Source: an uncultured Clostridia bacterium
GTDB lineage: Bacteria > Bacillota > Clostridia > Oscillospirales > CAG-272
Direction of reading: 5' to 3'
Length of the DNA stretch: 6,397 nt
Assembly (NCBI GenBank): GCA_937895775.1
Contig: CALBLD010000184.1
Location: 1 to 6,397 of the forward strand
This document shows positions 1 to 6,383 of the stretch, piece after piece; the first letter of the stretch is position 1, and every line of letters starts with the position of its first letter. Under the pieces are notes generated by a model. The model was not told the origin of the DNA. It did no database searches and saw only the letters and a list, made by a program, of their open reading frames with translations. The position numbers and the translations under genes were made by a program.

Positions 1-1
1 A

Positions 2-577
2 GCGGGAGCCGATAATGAGGCTGTTGTTGCAAAGGTTGTCAAGGCGGCAATCGATGAATTCGGAAGAATAGATGTGCTTATCAACAACGCACAGGCATCG
101 GCATCCGGCGTAACGCTCGCCGATCACACCACCGAACAGTTCGATCTGGCTGTTTATTCCGGACTTTACGCAACATTTTACTATATGAAAGAATGTTATC
201 CTCATCTTAGAGAAACCAAGGGTACGGTCATTAACTTTGCATCGGGAGCCGGACTGTTCGGCAATTTCGGACAGTGCGCATACGCTGCCGCAAAGGAAGG
301 CATCCGCGGTCTGACGAGAGTTGCCGCAACCGAGTGGGGACGTGACGGAATCAACGTCAATATTATCTGCCCGCTTGCATGGACCGCACAGCTTGAAAAG
401 TTTGAGAAGGCATATCCGGACGCATTCAAGGCAAATGTAAAAATGCCTCCGATGGGACATTTCGGAGATGTCGAAAAGGAGATCGGACGCGTCTGCGTTC
501 AGCTTGCTTCTCCCGATTTCAAGTATATGAGCGGTGAGACAATAACTCTTGAAGGCGGTATGGGTCAGCGTCCCTGA
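2..577 (+). CDS. Short-chain dehydrogenase/reductase (SDR), 5'-truncated by window edge
   Basis: This is the C-terminal 191 residues of a classical NAD(P)-dependent SDR oxidoreductase. The reading frame is open from position 2, so the start and the N-terminal glycine-rich cofactor motif (TGxxxGIG) lie outside the window. A GTG at 74 is internal (Val in DVLINNA) and not a start. In the visible fragment, residues 28-31 are NNAQ (usually NNAG). Ser81, Tyr94 and Lys98 form the catalytic Ser-Tyr-Lys set, with Tyr94 and Lys98 in YAAAK and Ser81 thirteen residues before Tyr94 as usual. The end has the common SGETITLEGG element (residues 177-186). After the conserved strand the usual PG is replaced by Pro-Leu (CPLA, residues 123-126). 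About 60 residues are missing from a family length near 250. Two TGA stops lie in tandem (575-580). It is a cytosolic enzyme of unknown substrate. It converges on the purine transport genes and need not be related to them. Confidence 0.93.
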   Translation, partial: AGADNEAVVAKVVKAAIDEFGRIDVLINNAQASASGVTLADHTTEQFDLAVYSGLYATFYYMKECYPHLRETKGTVINFASGAGLFGNFGQCAYAAAKEGIRGLTRVAATEWGRDGINVNIICPLAWTAQLEKFEKAYPDAFKANVKMPPMGHFGDVEKEIGRVCVQLASPDFKYMSGETITLEGGMGQRP

Positions 578-580
578 TGA

Positions 581-630
581 AAAGCATAAAAAAACAGTCG
601 GTAATTGCCGGCTGTTTTTTATGCTTTTTT
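581..630. terminator. Bidirectional rho-independent terminator between convergent genes
   Basis: An almost perfect inverted repeat pairs 581-601 with 608-627. The core is CAGTCGG/CCGGCTG with one G-T pair, extended by seven As (588-594) against six Ts (615-620) and by AAAGCAT/ATGCTTT, around a loop of six bases. On the + strand the core is followed by T-runs at 615-620 and 625-630, three bases after the tandem stops of the SDR. On the - strand the same core is followed by seven Ts (complement of 588-594). The hairpin begins one base past the TAA of the second permease (629-631). It should end transcription from both sides. Confidence 0.92.
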
Positions 631-1594
631 ATCTTTCCTCACGGAAATACGAAAGACCGAGAGATGCGGGCGGCTGATTTTCTTTTTTCTTTGTGGCACT
701 GGTGATAATCAGAACAATTATTGTTACGACGTAAGGAAGCATGTCAAGTATGGGAGTGGCTTTCATGCTGACATGAAGTTCTTTTATGCTCGGAATGTAG
801 GAGCCCGCAACATAAAGCATGCCGAAGAGCGATGAACCGAAGATGCTTACGACCGGCTTCCACAGCGTGAATATAACGAGCGCAATCGAGAGCCAGCCGA
901 GTGCCGAAATGCCGAGATAGGCTTCCTGCGAGCCGGCATAGTCCATGATGTAGAACAGACCGCCGAGTCCCGCGATTCCGCTTCCCACAAGAGTTGCGAC
1001 ATATTTGTATGCGGTAACATTTATGCCCATTGCATCCGCCGTGGCAGGATTTTCTCCGACCGCACGAAGATGCAGACCCACTCTCGTTCTGTTAAGAACA
1101 AATGACGTTACAATCGCAATGATTATTGCAAGAAAAACCATAACGCCGCAGTATTTGAAGGTTGTGTTGTCCGCAAACGGAAAACGGAAATATTTTATCG
1201 CGTAAAGATATCTCGTTCCCGAAGCGGATGCCATTGCCGTGATCTTTGACATGATAAACTTCATGGTTCCGACACCGAAGGTCGTCAGTGCAAGACCCGT
1301 CACATTCTGATTTGCATGAAGCGTAACCGTAAGAAAACTGTATATCAGACCCATTGCGGCGGCGGAAAGGAACGACGCTATGATCGCAATTGTGACTACC
1401 AACACTCCGGGAAGGGAAGTCCCGGACAACAGCTGAAGTGTCATGCAGCCGCCTGCCGCACCGACACACATTATTCCGGGAAGCCCGAGATTCAGCTGTC
1501 CGACTTTTTCGGTTATGATTTCGCCCGTGGAGCCGTAAAGAAAGGTCATACCGAGCGGAATTGCGCTCAGAAGATAATTTATCAGCTTGTCCAT
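629..1594 (-). CDS. ABC transporter permease, NupQ/YufQ-like (BPL_transp_2), second permease
   Basis: This is a 321-residue integral membrane protein and one of the two different permeases of a BMP-type (purine nucleoside/nucleobase class) ABC importer. Hydrophobic segments lie at about residues 5-24, 40-58, 63-92, 98-118, 148-168, 196-216, 228-246, 250-268 and 284-300. Family marks are LNLGLPG (35-40, usually NIGLEG), NQNVTGLAL (95-103), and the cytoplasmic coupling loop AVGENPATADAMGINV (178-193) that contacts the ATPase. It ends in a charged tail. The ATG (1594-1592) has GGAGGT eight bases upstream (1608-1603) and overlaps the TAA of the first permease by one base (TAATG), which suggests translational coupling. 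The length is normal for this permease class. The substrate cannot be read from the sequence alone, and purine is inferred from the neighbours. Confidence 0.93.
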   Translation of the reverse strand: MDKLINYLLSAIPLGMTFLYGSTGEIITEKVGQLNLGLPGIMCVGAAGGCMTLQLLSGTSLPGVLVVTIAIIASFLSAAAMGLIYSFLTVTLHANQNVTGLALTTFGVGTMKFIMSKITAMASASGTRYLYAIKYFRFPFADNTTFKYCGVMVFLAIIIAIVTSFVLNRTRVGLHLRAVGENPATADAMGINVTAYKYVATLVGSGIAGLGGLFYIMDYAGSQEAYLGISALGWLSIALVIFTLWKPVVSIFGSSLFGMLYVAGSYIPSIKELHVSMKATPILDMLPYVVTIIVLIITSATKKKENQPPASLGLSYFREER

Positions 1595-2688
1595 TACTTT
1601 TTACCTCCATTTTTGCGGGAGCGGAAATTGATTTTGTACTGTATGAAGAATTCGCAGCCTATGATAAAGAAAAGTATTATGCCGGTTATCATGTCCGGGA
1701 AAGCCGGGCTGACATCGAAATTCTGCGATACCTGTGCCGAACCCTGACTCAGAAAAACAATGAACAGAGAGGTCAGTGCCATAACAGCCGGGTTGAACTT
1801 CGCAAGCCATGAAACCATTATCGCGGTAAAGCCTCTGCCGCCGACCGTTTCGGTGGTTACCGAATGGTCAAGTCCGCTTACGATCAGAAATCCGGCAAGA
1901 CCGCAAAGTGCTCCCGAGAGGATCATGGTGCGTATAATTACCTTTTTAACGTCAATTCCTATGTAGCACGCGGTTTTGTAGCTCTCGCCGACAACCGATA
2001 TCTCGTACCCGTGCTTGCTGTAATAAAGGTAAATGTACATCGCAATTGCAATGAATACTGTGATGAGTATTATAAGCAGATATTCGTTTCCGATTATCGG
2101 AAGATGTCCGTCCGGAAGAACACCGAGCGAACTTGATCCGTTCGGAGTCCATATGATAAGGAAGTATGATACGATGCAGGTGGCAACGTAATTCATCATA
2201 AGGGTGAAAAGCGTTTCGTTCGTATTCCATATCGCCTTGAATATCGCCGGGATGGTACCCCAGATGCTGCCGACGACAATTGCGGAAACAAACATTACTA
2301 CCAGAAGCAGAGCGTCTGGAAGTTTTCCTCCGAGATAGAACATACATGCCGCCGTTGCAAGTGCGCCCATGAGCGTCTGACCCTCGGCTCCGATGTTCCA
2401 GAATTTCATTCTGAATGCGGGAGTGACCGCAAGCGAAATGCAGAGAAGCACGGCGGCGTCCTTCAGAAATTTCCATATCTTGCGCTGTGAGCCGAGCGAA
2501 CCTTTAAGCAGTGCAGAATAGAAGTCGAGAGGAGAAGCACCGATAACAATAAATGAAAGAATACCGCAGATGATAAAAGCCGCAAGGATGGCGATAAGCC
2601 GTATGCACCATGCCTTGTACCACGGAATGTAGGCACGCTTTGCTATATGAAAAAGCGGTTCGCGTACCTTGTTTTCAGTTGTTTCCAT
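1594..2688 (-). CDS. ABC transporter permease, NupP/YufP-like (BPL_transp_2), first permease
   Basis: This is a 364-residue membrane protein that pairs with the downstream permease to form the translocation channel of the importer. It has a basic, cytoplasmic N-terminus of about 30 residues, then hydrophobic segments at roughly 31-50, 77-91, 104-118, 126-150, 160-180, 203-223, 253-272, 300-316 and 332-350. Family motifs are FWNIGAEGQ (96-104), NTNETLFTLMMNYVA (155-169) and the coupling loop VVGESYKTACYIGIDVKKV (232-250). I chose the ATG at 2688-2686 because AGGAGG lies nine bases before it. An in-frame ATG at 2724 would add 12 basic residues (MRQTIPKRRQRS) but lacks this signal and would deepen the overlap with the ATPase gene. 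The chosen start overlaps that gene's TGA by 14 nt, and the stop shares a base with the next ATG. The gene is therefore tightly coupled inside the operon. Confidence 0.92.
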   Translation of the reverse strand: METTENKVREPLFHIAKRAYIPWYKAWCIRLIAILAAFIICGILSFIVIGASPLDFYSALLKGSLGSQRKIWKFLKDAAVLLCISLAVTPAFRMKFWNIGAEGQTLMGALATAACMFYLGGKLPDALLLVVMFVSAIVVGSIWGTIPAIFKAIWNTNETLFTLMMNYVATCIVSYFLIIWTPNGSSSLGVLPDGHLPIIGNEYLLIILITVFIAIAMYIYLYYSKHGYEISVVGESYKTACYIGIDVKKVIIRTMILSGALCGLAGFLIVSGLDHSVTTETVGGRGFTAIMVSWLAKFNPAVMALTSLFIVFLSQGSAQVSQNFDVSPAFPDMITGIILFFIIGCEFFIQYKINFRSRKNGGKK

Positions 2689-4450
2689 TGATCTTTGCCT
2701 CCTCTTCGGAATTGTTTGCCGCATATGTGTCCGTTTTGGTCATCAGAAACCCGATTTCTTCTTTTCCTGCTTTGCGTCCGTCCACGATGTCCATTACCTT
2801 TCCGGAATTGAGAACGAGTATGCGGTCGCAAAGTTCGATGAGAACGTCAAGATCCTCGCCGACAAATATGATTGTTACACCGTTTTCCTTCTGTTTGTTG
2901 AGAAGATTGTAGATAAGATAGGAGGAGTTGATATCAAGACCGCGGACAGGATATGCAACCATAAGAACCTTCGGTGCAACCGCAATTTCACGTCCGACAA
3001 GTACCTTCTGAACATTGCCGCCCGAAAGTCTGCGAACAGGTGTGTGTGCGGAGGGAGTGGCAACGTCAAGTTCCTTTATGATCTCACCCGCAAGTATGTC
3101 GGGCTTGCTGCGGTCAACAAAAACCGACTTGCCCTTTCTGTAACTGCGGAGCATCATGTTGTCAACAATGTCCATGTTCCCGACAAGACCCATACCGAGA
3201 CGGTCTTCGGGTACAAACGACAGACGTATGCCGAGTTCCTTTATCTGGAGCGGAGTTTTGTCGCGCAGGTCGATTATCTCATCTTCGTTGAATAAAACCT
3301 TGCCGCTGTTCACAAGTTCACGGATTTTTTTGTTGCTCATGCCGGAAAAGCTGACCGCACTTCCGTCTTCGTAATGGAACGCACCCTTGGCTGCAAGTTC
3401 CTTTACACGGTGCAGATCTTTGTGGAAGAAAGTGACCGGCTTGTTCTTTTTGGGATTGTGGAATATGATATCTCCGCTCTCGGGATGCTGAAGTCCGGCG
3501 ATGGCTTCGAGAAGCTCACGCTGACCGCTTCCGGCGATTCCCGCTATGCCGAGTATCTCGCCCGAGTATGCCTCAAACGAAATGTTTTTCAGTATGTCGG
3601 TTCCTTCGGCGTCCTTGCCGGAAAGTCCCTTTACCGCAAGACGCAGTTCGGGATTCTTCGGTTCGGTGCGTTCGATGTTCAGTGAGATTTTCTTTCCCAC
3701 CATCATTTCGGTGAGTTCGGATTCGGAGGTTTCGGAGGTATTCACGGTTGCAATGTGCTCGCCCTTGCGCAATACCTCAACACGGTCGGATATGGCAAGC
3801 ACCTCATGAAGCTTGTGCGTGATGATGATGATCGATTTTCCGTCATCACGCATTTTTCTGAGAACATCGAAAAGCTTTTCGGTCTCCTGTGGGGTCAGAA
3901 CCGCCGTCGGCTCGTCAAGTATGAGTATGTCCGCACCGCGGTAAAGAACCTTGATTATTTCGACCGTCTGCTTTTCGGAAACCGACATCTCGTGAATCTT
4001 CTTTTTCGGATCAATGTTGAATCCGTATCTGTCGGCAATCTCCCGCACACGGTTGTTGACATTCTTTATGTTGTATTTTTTGCCGTCATTTACGCCGAGA
4101 ACTATGTTTTCGCTTGCCGAAAAAACGTCAACCAGCTTGAAATGCTGGTGTATCATACCTATTTTGTACCTGAAGGCATCCTTCGGAGATTTAATGACAA
4201 CCTCTTCTCCGTTTATGTATATCTCGCCGCTGTCCGGATAGTATATTCCGGAAATCATATTCATAAGAGTGGTCTTGCCGCATCCGTTTTCTCCCAGAAT
4301 GGCAAGAATTTCACCCCTGTAAACCGTAAGATCGACATTTTTGTTCGCTATGATGCTCCCGAACGATTTTGTTATGTTCCTCATTTCGAGGACAACATCC
4401 TTTCCGGAAGCGGTATTTTTGCGGATTTCGCTGTTAATCGGATCGCTCAC
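2675..4450 (-). CDS. ABC transporter ATPase with two fused nucleotide-binding domains, NupO/YufO-like
   Basis: This 591-residue cytosolic protein holds both ATPase domains and powers the importer formed with the two permeases downstream. Domain 1 (about 20-255) has Walker A GENGCGKTT (53-61), Q-loop Gln102, the signature MSVSEKQ (155-161, usually LSVGxxQ), Walker B ILILDEP (175-181) and switch His212. Domain 2 (about 268-571) has a degenerate Walker A, GIAGSGQR (304-311, Lys replaced by Gln), an intact signature LSGGNVQ (475-481) and a Walker B region VLMVAYP without the usual Asp-Glu. Degenerate second domains are typical of the RbsA/NupO class. The protein is about 80 residues longer than the usual ~510, mostly because of an extra block around 331-390. 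The start codon is GTG (4450-4448) with AGGAGGT close upstream. The nearest membrane gene overlaps its end by 14 nt. Family assignment is firm. Substrate is inferred from neighbours. Confidence 0.95.
   Translation of the reverse strand: MSDPINSEIRKNTASGKDVVLEMRNITKSFGSIIANKNVDLTVYRGEILAILGENGCGKTTLMNMISGIYYPDSGEIYINGEEVVIKSPKDAFRYKIGMIHQHFKLVDVFSASENIVLGVNDGKKYNIKNVNNRVREIADRYGFNIDPKKKIHEMSVSEKQTVEIIKVLYRGADILILDEPTAVLTPQETEKLFDVLRKMRDDGKSIIIITHKLHEVLAISDRVEVLRKGEHIATVNTSETSESELTEMMVGKKISLNIERTEPKNPELRLAVKGLSGKDAEGTDILKNISFEAYSGEILGIAGIAGSGQRELLEAIAGLQHPESGDIIFHNPKKNKPVTFFHKDLHRVKELAAKGAFHYEDGSAVSFSGMSNKKIRELVNSGKVLFNEDEIIDLRDKTPLQIKELGIRLSFVPEDRLGMGLVGNMDIVDNMMLRSYRKGKSVFVDRSKPDILAGEIIKELDVATPSAHTPVRRLSGGNVQKVLVGREIAVAPKVLMVAYPVRGLDINSSYLIYNLLNKQKENGVTIIFVGEDLDVLIELCDRILVLNSGKVMDIVDGRKAGKEEIGFLMTKTDTYAANNSEEEAKINGNN
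2698..2703 (-). promoter_or_regulatory. Ribosome binding site AGGAGG of the first permease
   Basis: A perfect AGGAGG reads on the - strand nine bases before the ATG at 2688. It lies inside the 3' end of the ATPase gene. It decides between two in-frame starts and favours the shorter, 364-residue protein. Confidence 0.8.
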
Positions 4451-4454
4451 GGTA

Positions 4455-4461
4455 ACCTCCT
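4455..4461 (-). promoter_or_regulatory. Ribosome binding site AGGAGGT of the ATPase (GTG start)
   Basis: AGGAGGT reads on the - strand with four bases between it and the GTG at 4450. This strong, close site supports a non-ATG start. No ATG in this frame lies between it and the conserved domain. Confidence 0.75.
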
Positions 4462-4498
4462 CAATAAATCTCTAAGTCAAGCCCGAAAGTTATAAACC

Positions 4499-4533
4499 AA
4501 AATGGGACGGAGAAGTTATTCTCCGCCCATTTT
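4499..4533 (-). terminator. Intercistronic hairpin, likely attenuator or partial terminator
   Basis: An inverted repeat pairs 4499-4506 with 4526-4533 and 4508-4514 with 4519-4525. That gives fifteen base pairs with a single bulged base (4507) and a four-base loop. On the - strand it reads an A-rich arm, the GC core CGGAGAA/TTCTCCG, then TTTTGGTTTAT. The U-run in this direction is short, so termination is probably incomplete. It begins 18 bases after the stop of the binding-protein gene and lies before the ATPase gene. This suits higher expression of the binding protein, or protection of its mRNA 3' end. Confidence 0.65.
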
Positions 4534-4551
4534 TAATTGTTTTCTGTAAAA

Positions 4552-5754
4552 TCAATATTTCTCGTTAAGGAAATTGATGCCGTCAATTCTGATGTCAAAG
4601 TAAGGAGCCGAACGGTACTCGGACTCGTGGAAGTAACCGTCCTTGATTACCTCGGTGTCCTTTTCGTAGTTTTCGTCGGTGTCTACATCGGCAAGGTAAG
4701 AGTCAAGCTTCTTTCCGTCAACGGTGAATGTAGAGGTGTCGAATACATGAAGCTTGCCGGATTCGAGAAGAGCTTTGACTTCGTCGATTTTCTTCTGCGT
4801 GTCGGCAGCGGGAGCCTTCTTGCCGAGATCGGTAAGCTTGACCGAGCCGGATTTGAGATCGCCGCACCAGTCGGCCTTGATCTCGGTACCGTTGATTACG
4901 CTCTCGCAGATGTACTTAACGTAAGGAGCCCAGTCGATCTTGGAGGATACGATGAAGGTGTTGGGGCAGTCAGCTTCGGTGGAACCGTTGTAGGAAACGT
5001 TCGGAACGCCCTTTTCCTCGCAGGCGGAGGGAGCACCCATGGAGTCTGCGTGCTGGCTGATAAGAACGCAACCGCTGTTGATAAGCGAAAGAGCAGTGTT
5101 CTTCTCGGCATCTTCCTTGTACCATGAGCCTGTGAACTGAACGTCCATGGTAACCGAGGGGCAGACGTACTTTGCACCGAGATAGAAGGCGGTGAGTCCG
5201 GAGATAACCTCGGCGTATGTAAATGCACCGACATAACCCATCTTTGCGTTTTCGGCTGTGATCTTGCCGTCGGCAATCATCTCGTTGAGCTTAAGACCTG
5301 CGGCAACGCCGGCAAGGAATCTGCCTTCGTAGATTGATGCAAATGCGTTGTGATAGTTCTTGAGTCCTTCGGTGTGTGCCTTTGTACCTGTTGCATGGCA
5401 GAACTGAACCTCAGGGAACTTCTTTGCGGCCTTTATCATGTAAGGCTCGTGACCGAACGAATCGGCAAATATAACTTTGCAACCCTCGTCAACAAGGTCG
5501 GCAGCAGCTTCGTAGCACTCGTTGCCTTCGGGAATGCCTCTCTTGAATATGACCTGAGAGTCCTTGAGGCCAAGCTGCTTCTGAGCGTCTTTTACTGCGT
5601 TGATGAAGTTAAGGTCGTATGTCGAATCTTCGTCGTGGAGAAGAATGACACCGAGCTTAAAATCGCTCTTCGAGTTGCTGCACGAGGTGGCAACAAGCGC
5701 GAACGAGACAAGCAGGGTTGCGCAGAGGATGATGGACAAAACTTTCTTTAACAT
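4552..5754 (-). CDS. BMP-family ABC transporter substrate-binding lipoprotein (purine class inferred)
   Basis: This 400-residue extracellular lipoprotein captures the transported solute for the importer encoded downstream. The N-terminus MLKKVL plus a hydrophobic stretch (5-21) ends in ATSC, with Cys25 as the likely lipidated residue. A Ser/Asn/Lys-rich linker follows. The BMP (PF02608) fold is visible in order: FKLGVILL (32-39), VIFADSFGHEP (94-104), YEGRFLAGVAAG (142-153), KMGYVGAFTY (171-180), GSWYKEDAEKNTALSLI (209-225) and LISQHADS (231-238). The SWY and QHADS forms resemble the BMP branch that, from memory, includes adenine-binding members rather than classical nucleoside binders. I chose the ATG at 5754 because AGGAG lies eight bases upstream and the signal peptide starts there. 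The longer frame from 5817 would overlap xpt and spoil the signal peptide. The gene follows xpt after 56 bases. The exact ligand is uncertain. Confidence 0.93.
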   Translation of the reverse strand: MLKKVLSIILCATLLVSFALVATSCSNSKSDFKLGVILLHDEDSTYDLNFINAVKDAQKQLGLKDSQVIFKRGIPEGNECYEAAADLVDEGCKVIFADSFGHEPYMIKAAKKFPEVQFCHATGTKAHTEGLKNYHNAFASIYEGRFLAGVAAGLKLNEMIADGKITAENAKMGYVGAFTYAEVISGLTAFYLGAKYVCPSVTMDVQFTGSWYKEDAEKNTALSLINSGCVLISQHADSMGAPSACEEKGVPNVSYNGSTEADCPNTFIVSSKIDWAPYVKYICESVINGTEIKADWCGDLKSGSVKLTDLGKKAPAADTQKKIDEVKALLESGKLHVFDTSTFTVDGKKLDSYLADVDTDENYEKDTEVIKDGYFHESEYRSAPYFDIRIDGINFLNEKY

Positions 5755-5760
5755 GGTTTT

Positions 5761-5766
5761 TCTCCT
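5761..5766 (-). promoter_or_regulatory. Ribosome binding site of the substrate-binding lipoprotein
   Basis: AGGAGA reads on the - strand six bases before the ATG at 5754, within a very A/T-rich leader (5755-5785) that includes the 12-base palindrome TTTATATATAAA (5767-5778). It fixes the start at the signal peptide rather than the upstream in-frame codons. I see no convincing promoter or terminator in the 56-base gap after xpt. Confidence 0.7.
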
Positions 5767-5810
5767 TTTATATATAAATTTTTTTGGGAGCTGTGTAAGA
5801 CCGGCGGATG

Positions 5811-6383
5811 TCAGCAAAAGACAATGCCTTTTTCGGGATCCATGCTTTCGATGCAGGCAAGCGATTCGACACGGATGCCCTGCGAGCGAGGCTCGTCGCC
5901 GCCGCCCTGAAAGCGTTTTTCAATGCCGACCGCGCATCCGCAAAGATGCGCACCCGACTGCTTTACGATTGATATAAGACCGCGCAACGCCTCGCCTCTG
6001 GCGAGAAAATCATCCACGATCAGAATCCTGTCCGAGCCGGAAAGGAGGGAAGCGGGGACAACCGCATTGTAGCAGTTGCCGTGAGTCATCGATCTGACCT
6101 CGGCGGTAAGCATCTCGCCGACCTGTGTTGACGCACGGTGCTTTTTGGCAAAAACAACGGGGACGCCGAGATATACGGCTGCCGCCGTAGCTATGGCAAT
6201 CCCCGAGGCTTCTATGGTTACAACTTTTGTAATGTTATCGTTTTCGAAAAGGCGCGCGATCTCCTGACCCACTTTCATAATGAGTCCGGTGTCAAGCTGC
6301 TGATTGAAAAAGGTGTTGACTTTGAGTATGTCGCCCGAAAGAACAACTCCGTCTTTGATAATTCTGTCTTCAAGAATCTTCAT
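5811..6383 (-). CDS. xpt: Xanthine phosphoribosyltransferase
   Basis: This 190-residue cytosolic enzyme of the type I phosphoribosyltransferase family converts xanthine and PRPP to XMP and diphosphate, feeding salvage to GMP. The sequence follows Bacillus subtilis Xpt (194 residues) almost end to end, with DGVVLSGDILKV (11-22), ITKVVTIEASGIA (51-63), LGVPVVFAKKH (72-82), the PRPP-binding loop RILIVDDFLARGEA (119-132), LISIVKQSGA (136-145) and RVESLA (171-176). In the PRPP loop Arg129 stands where B. subtilis has Asn. I chose the ATG at 6383-6381 because it puts ten residues before DGVV, as in B. subtilis. A TTG at 6392 and an open frame to the window edge are alternatives, and no Shine-Dalgarno sequence is visible in the 14 bases shown. 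It heads the visible part of the purine transport set. A guanine/xanthine riboswitch often precedes xpt but would lie outside the window. Confidence 0.94.
   Translation of the reverse strand: MKILEDRIIKDGVVLSGDILKVNTFFNQQLDTGLIMKVGQEIARLFENDNITKVVTIEASGIAIATAAAVYLGVPVVFAKKHRASTQVGEMLTAEVRSMTHGNCYNAVVPASLLSGSDRILIVDDFLARGEALRGLISIVKQSGAHLCGCAVGIEKRFQGGGDEPRSQGIRVESLACIESMDPEKGIVFC

Noticed and set aside
2689..2724. Upstream ATG at 2724 for the first permease
   Set aside because: The perfect AGGAGG is spaced correctly for the ATG at 2688, and the extra 12 residues are encoded within the ATPase C-terminal region without their own clear ribosome binding site.
2697..3900. Frameshift or domain duplication as the cause of the long ATPase
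   Set aside because: The frame is continuous from GTG to TGA with ordered motifs of two domains, and the extra length is confined to one block, so an insertion rather than an assembly error is the better reading.
4475..4480. TTGACT on the - strand upstream of the ATPase as a -35 box
   Set aside because: At 17 bases spacing the -10 position falls on the ribosome binding site region and shows no TATAAT-like sequence.
3755..4495. Long open frame of 246 codons on the + strand opposite the ATPase gene
   Set aside because: It lies fully antisense to a protein with clear ATPase motifs, shows no recognisable domain, and is the kind of open antisense frame expected from the codon bias of the real gene. 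The same applies to the + strand frames at 2669-3295, 3374-3685 and 4537-5127.
5768..5798. Possible promoter before the lipoprotein gene (TTACAC and ATATAT on the - strand, 17 bases apart)
   Set aside because: The -35-like box is poor and any A/T-rich leader offers -10-like hexamers. The short gap after xpt fits an operon better.
5755..5817. Longer N-terminus for the binding lipoprotein starting at 5817
   Set aside because: It would add 21 residues ahead of a normal lipoprotein signal peptide and overlap xpt. The AGGAGA site sits just before the ATG at 5754.
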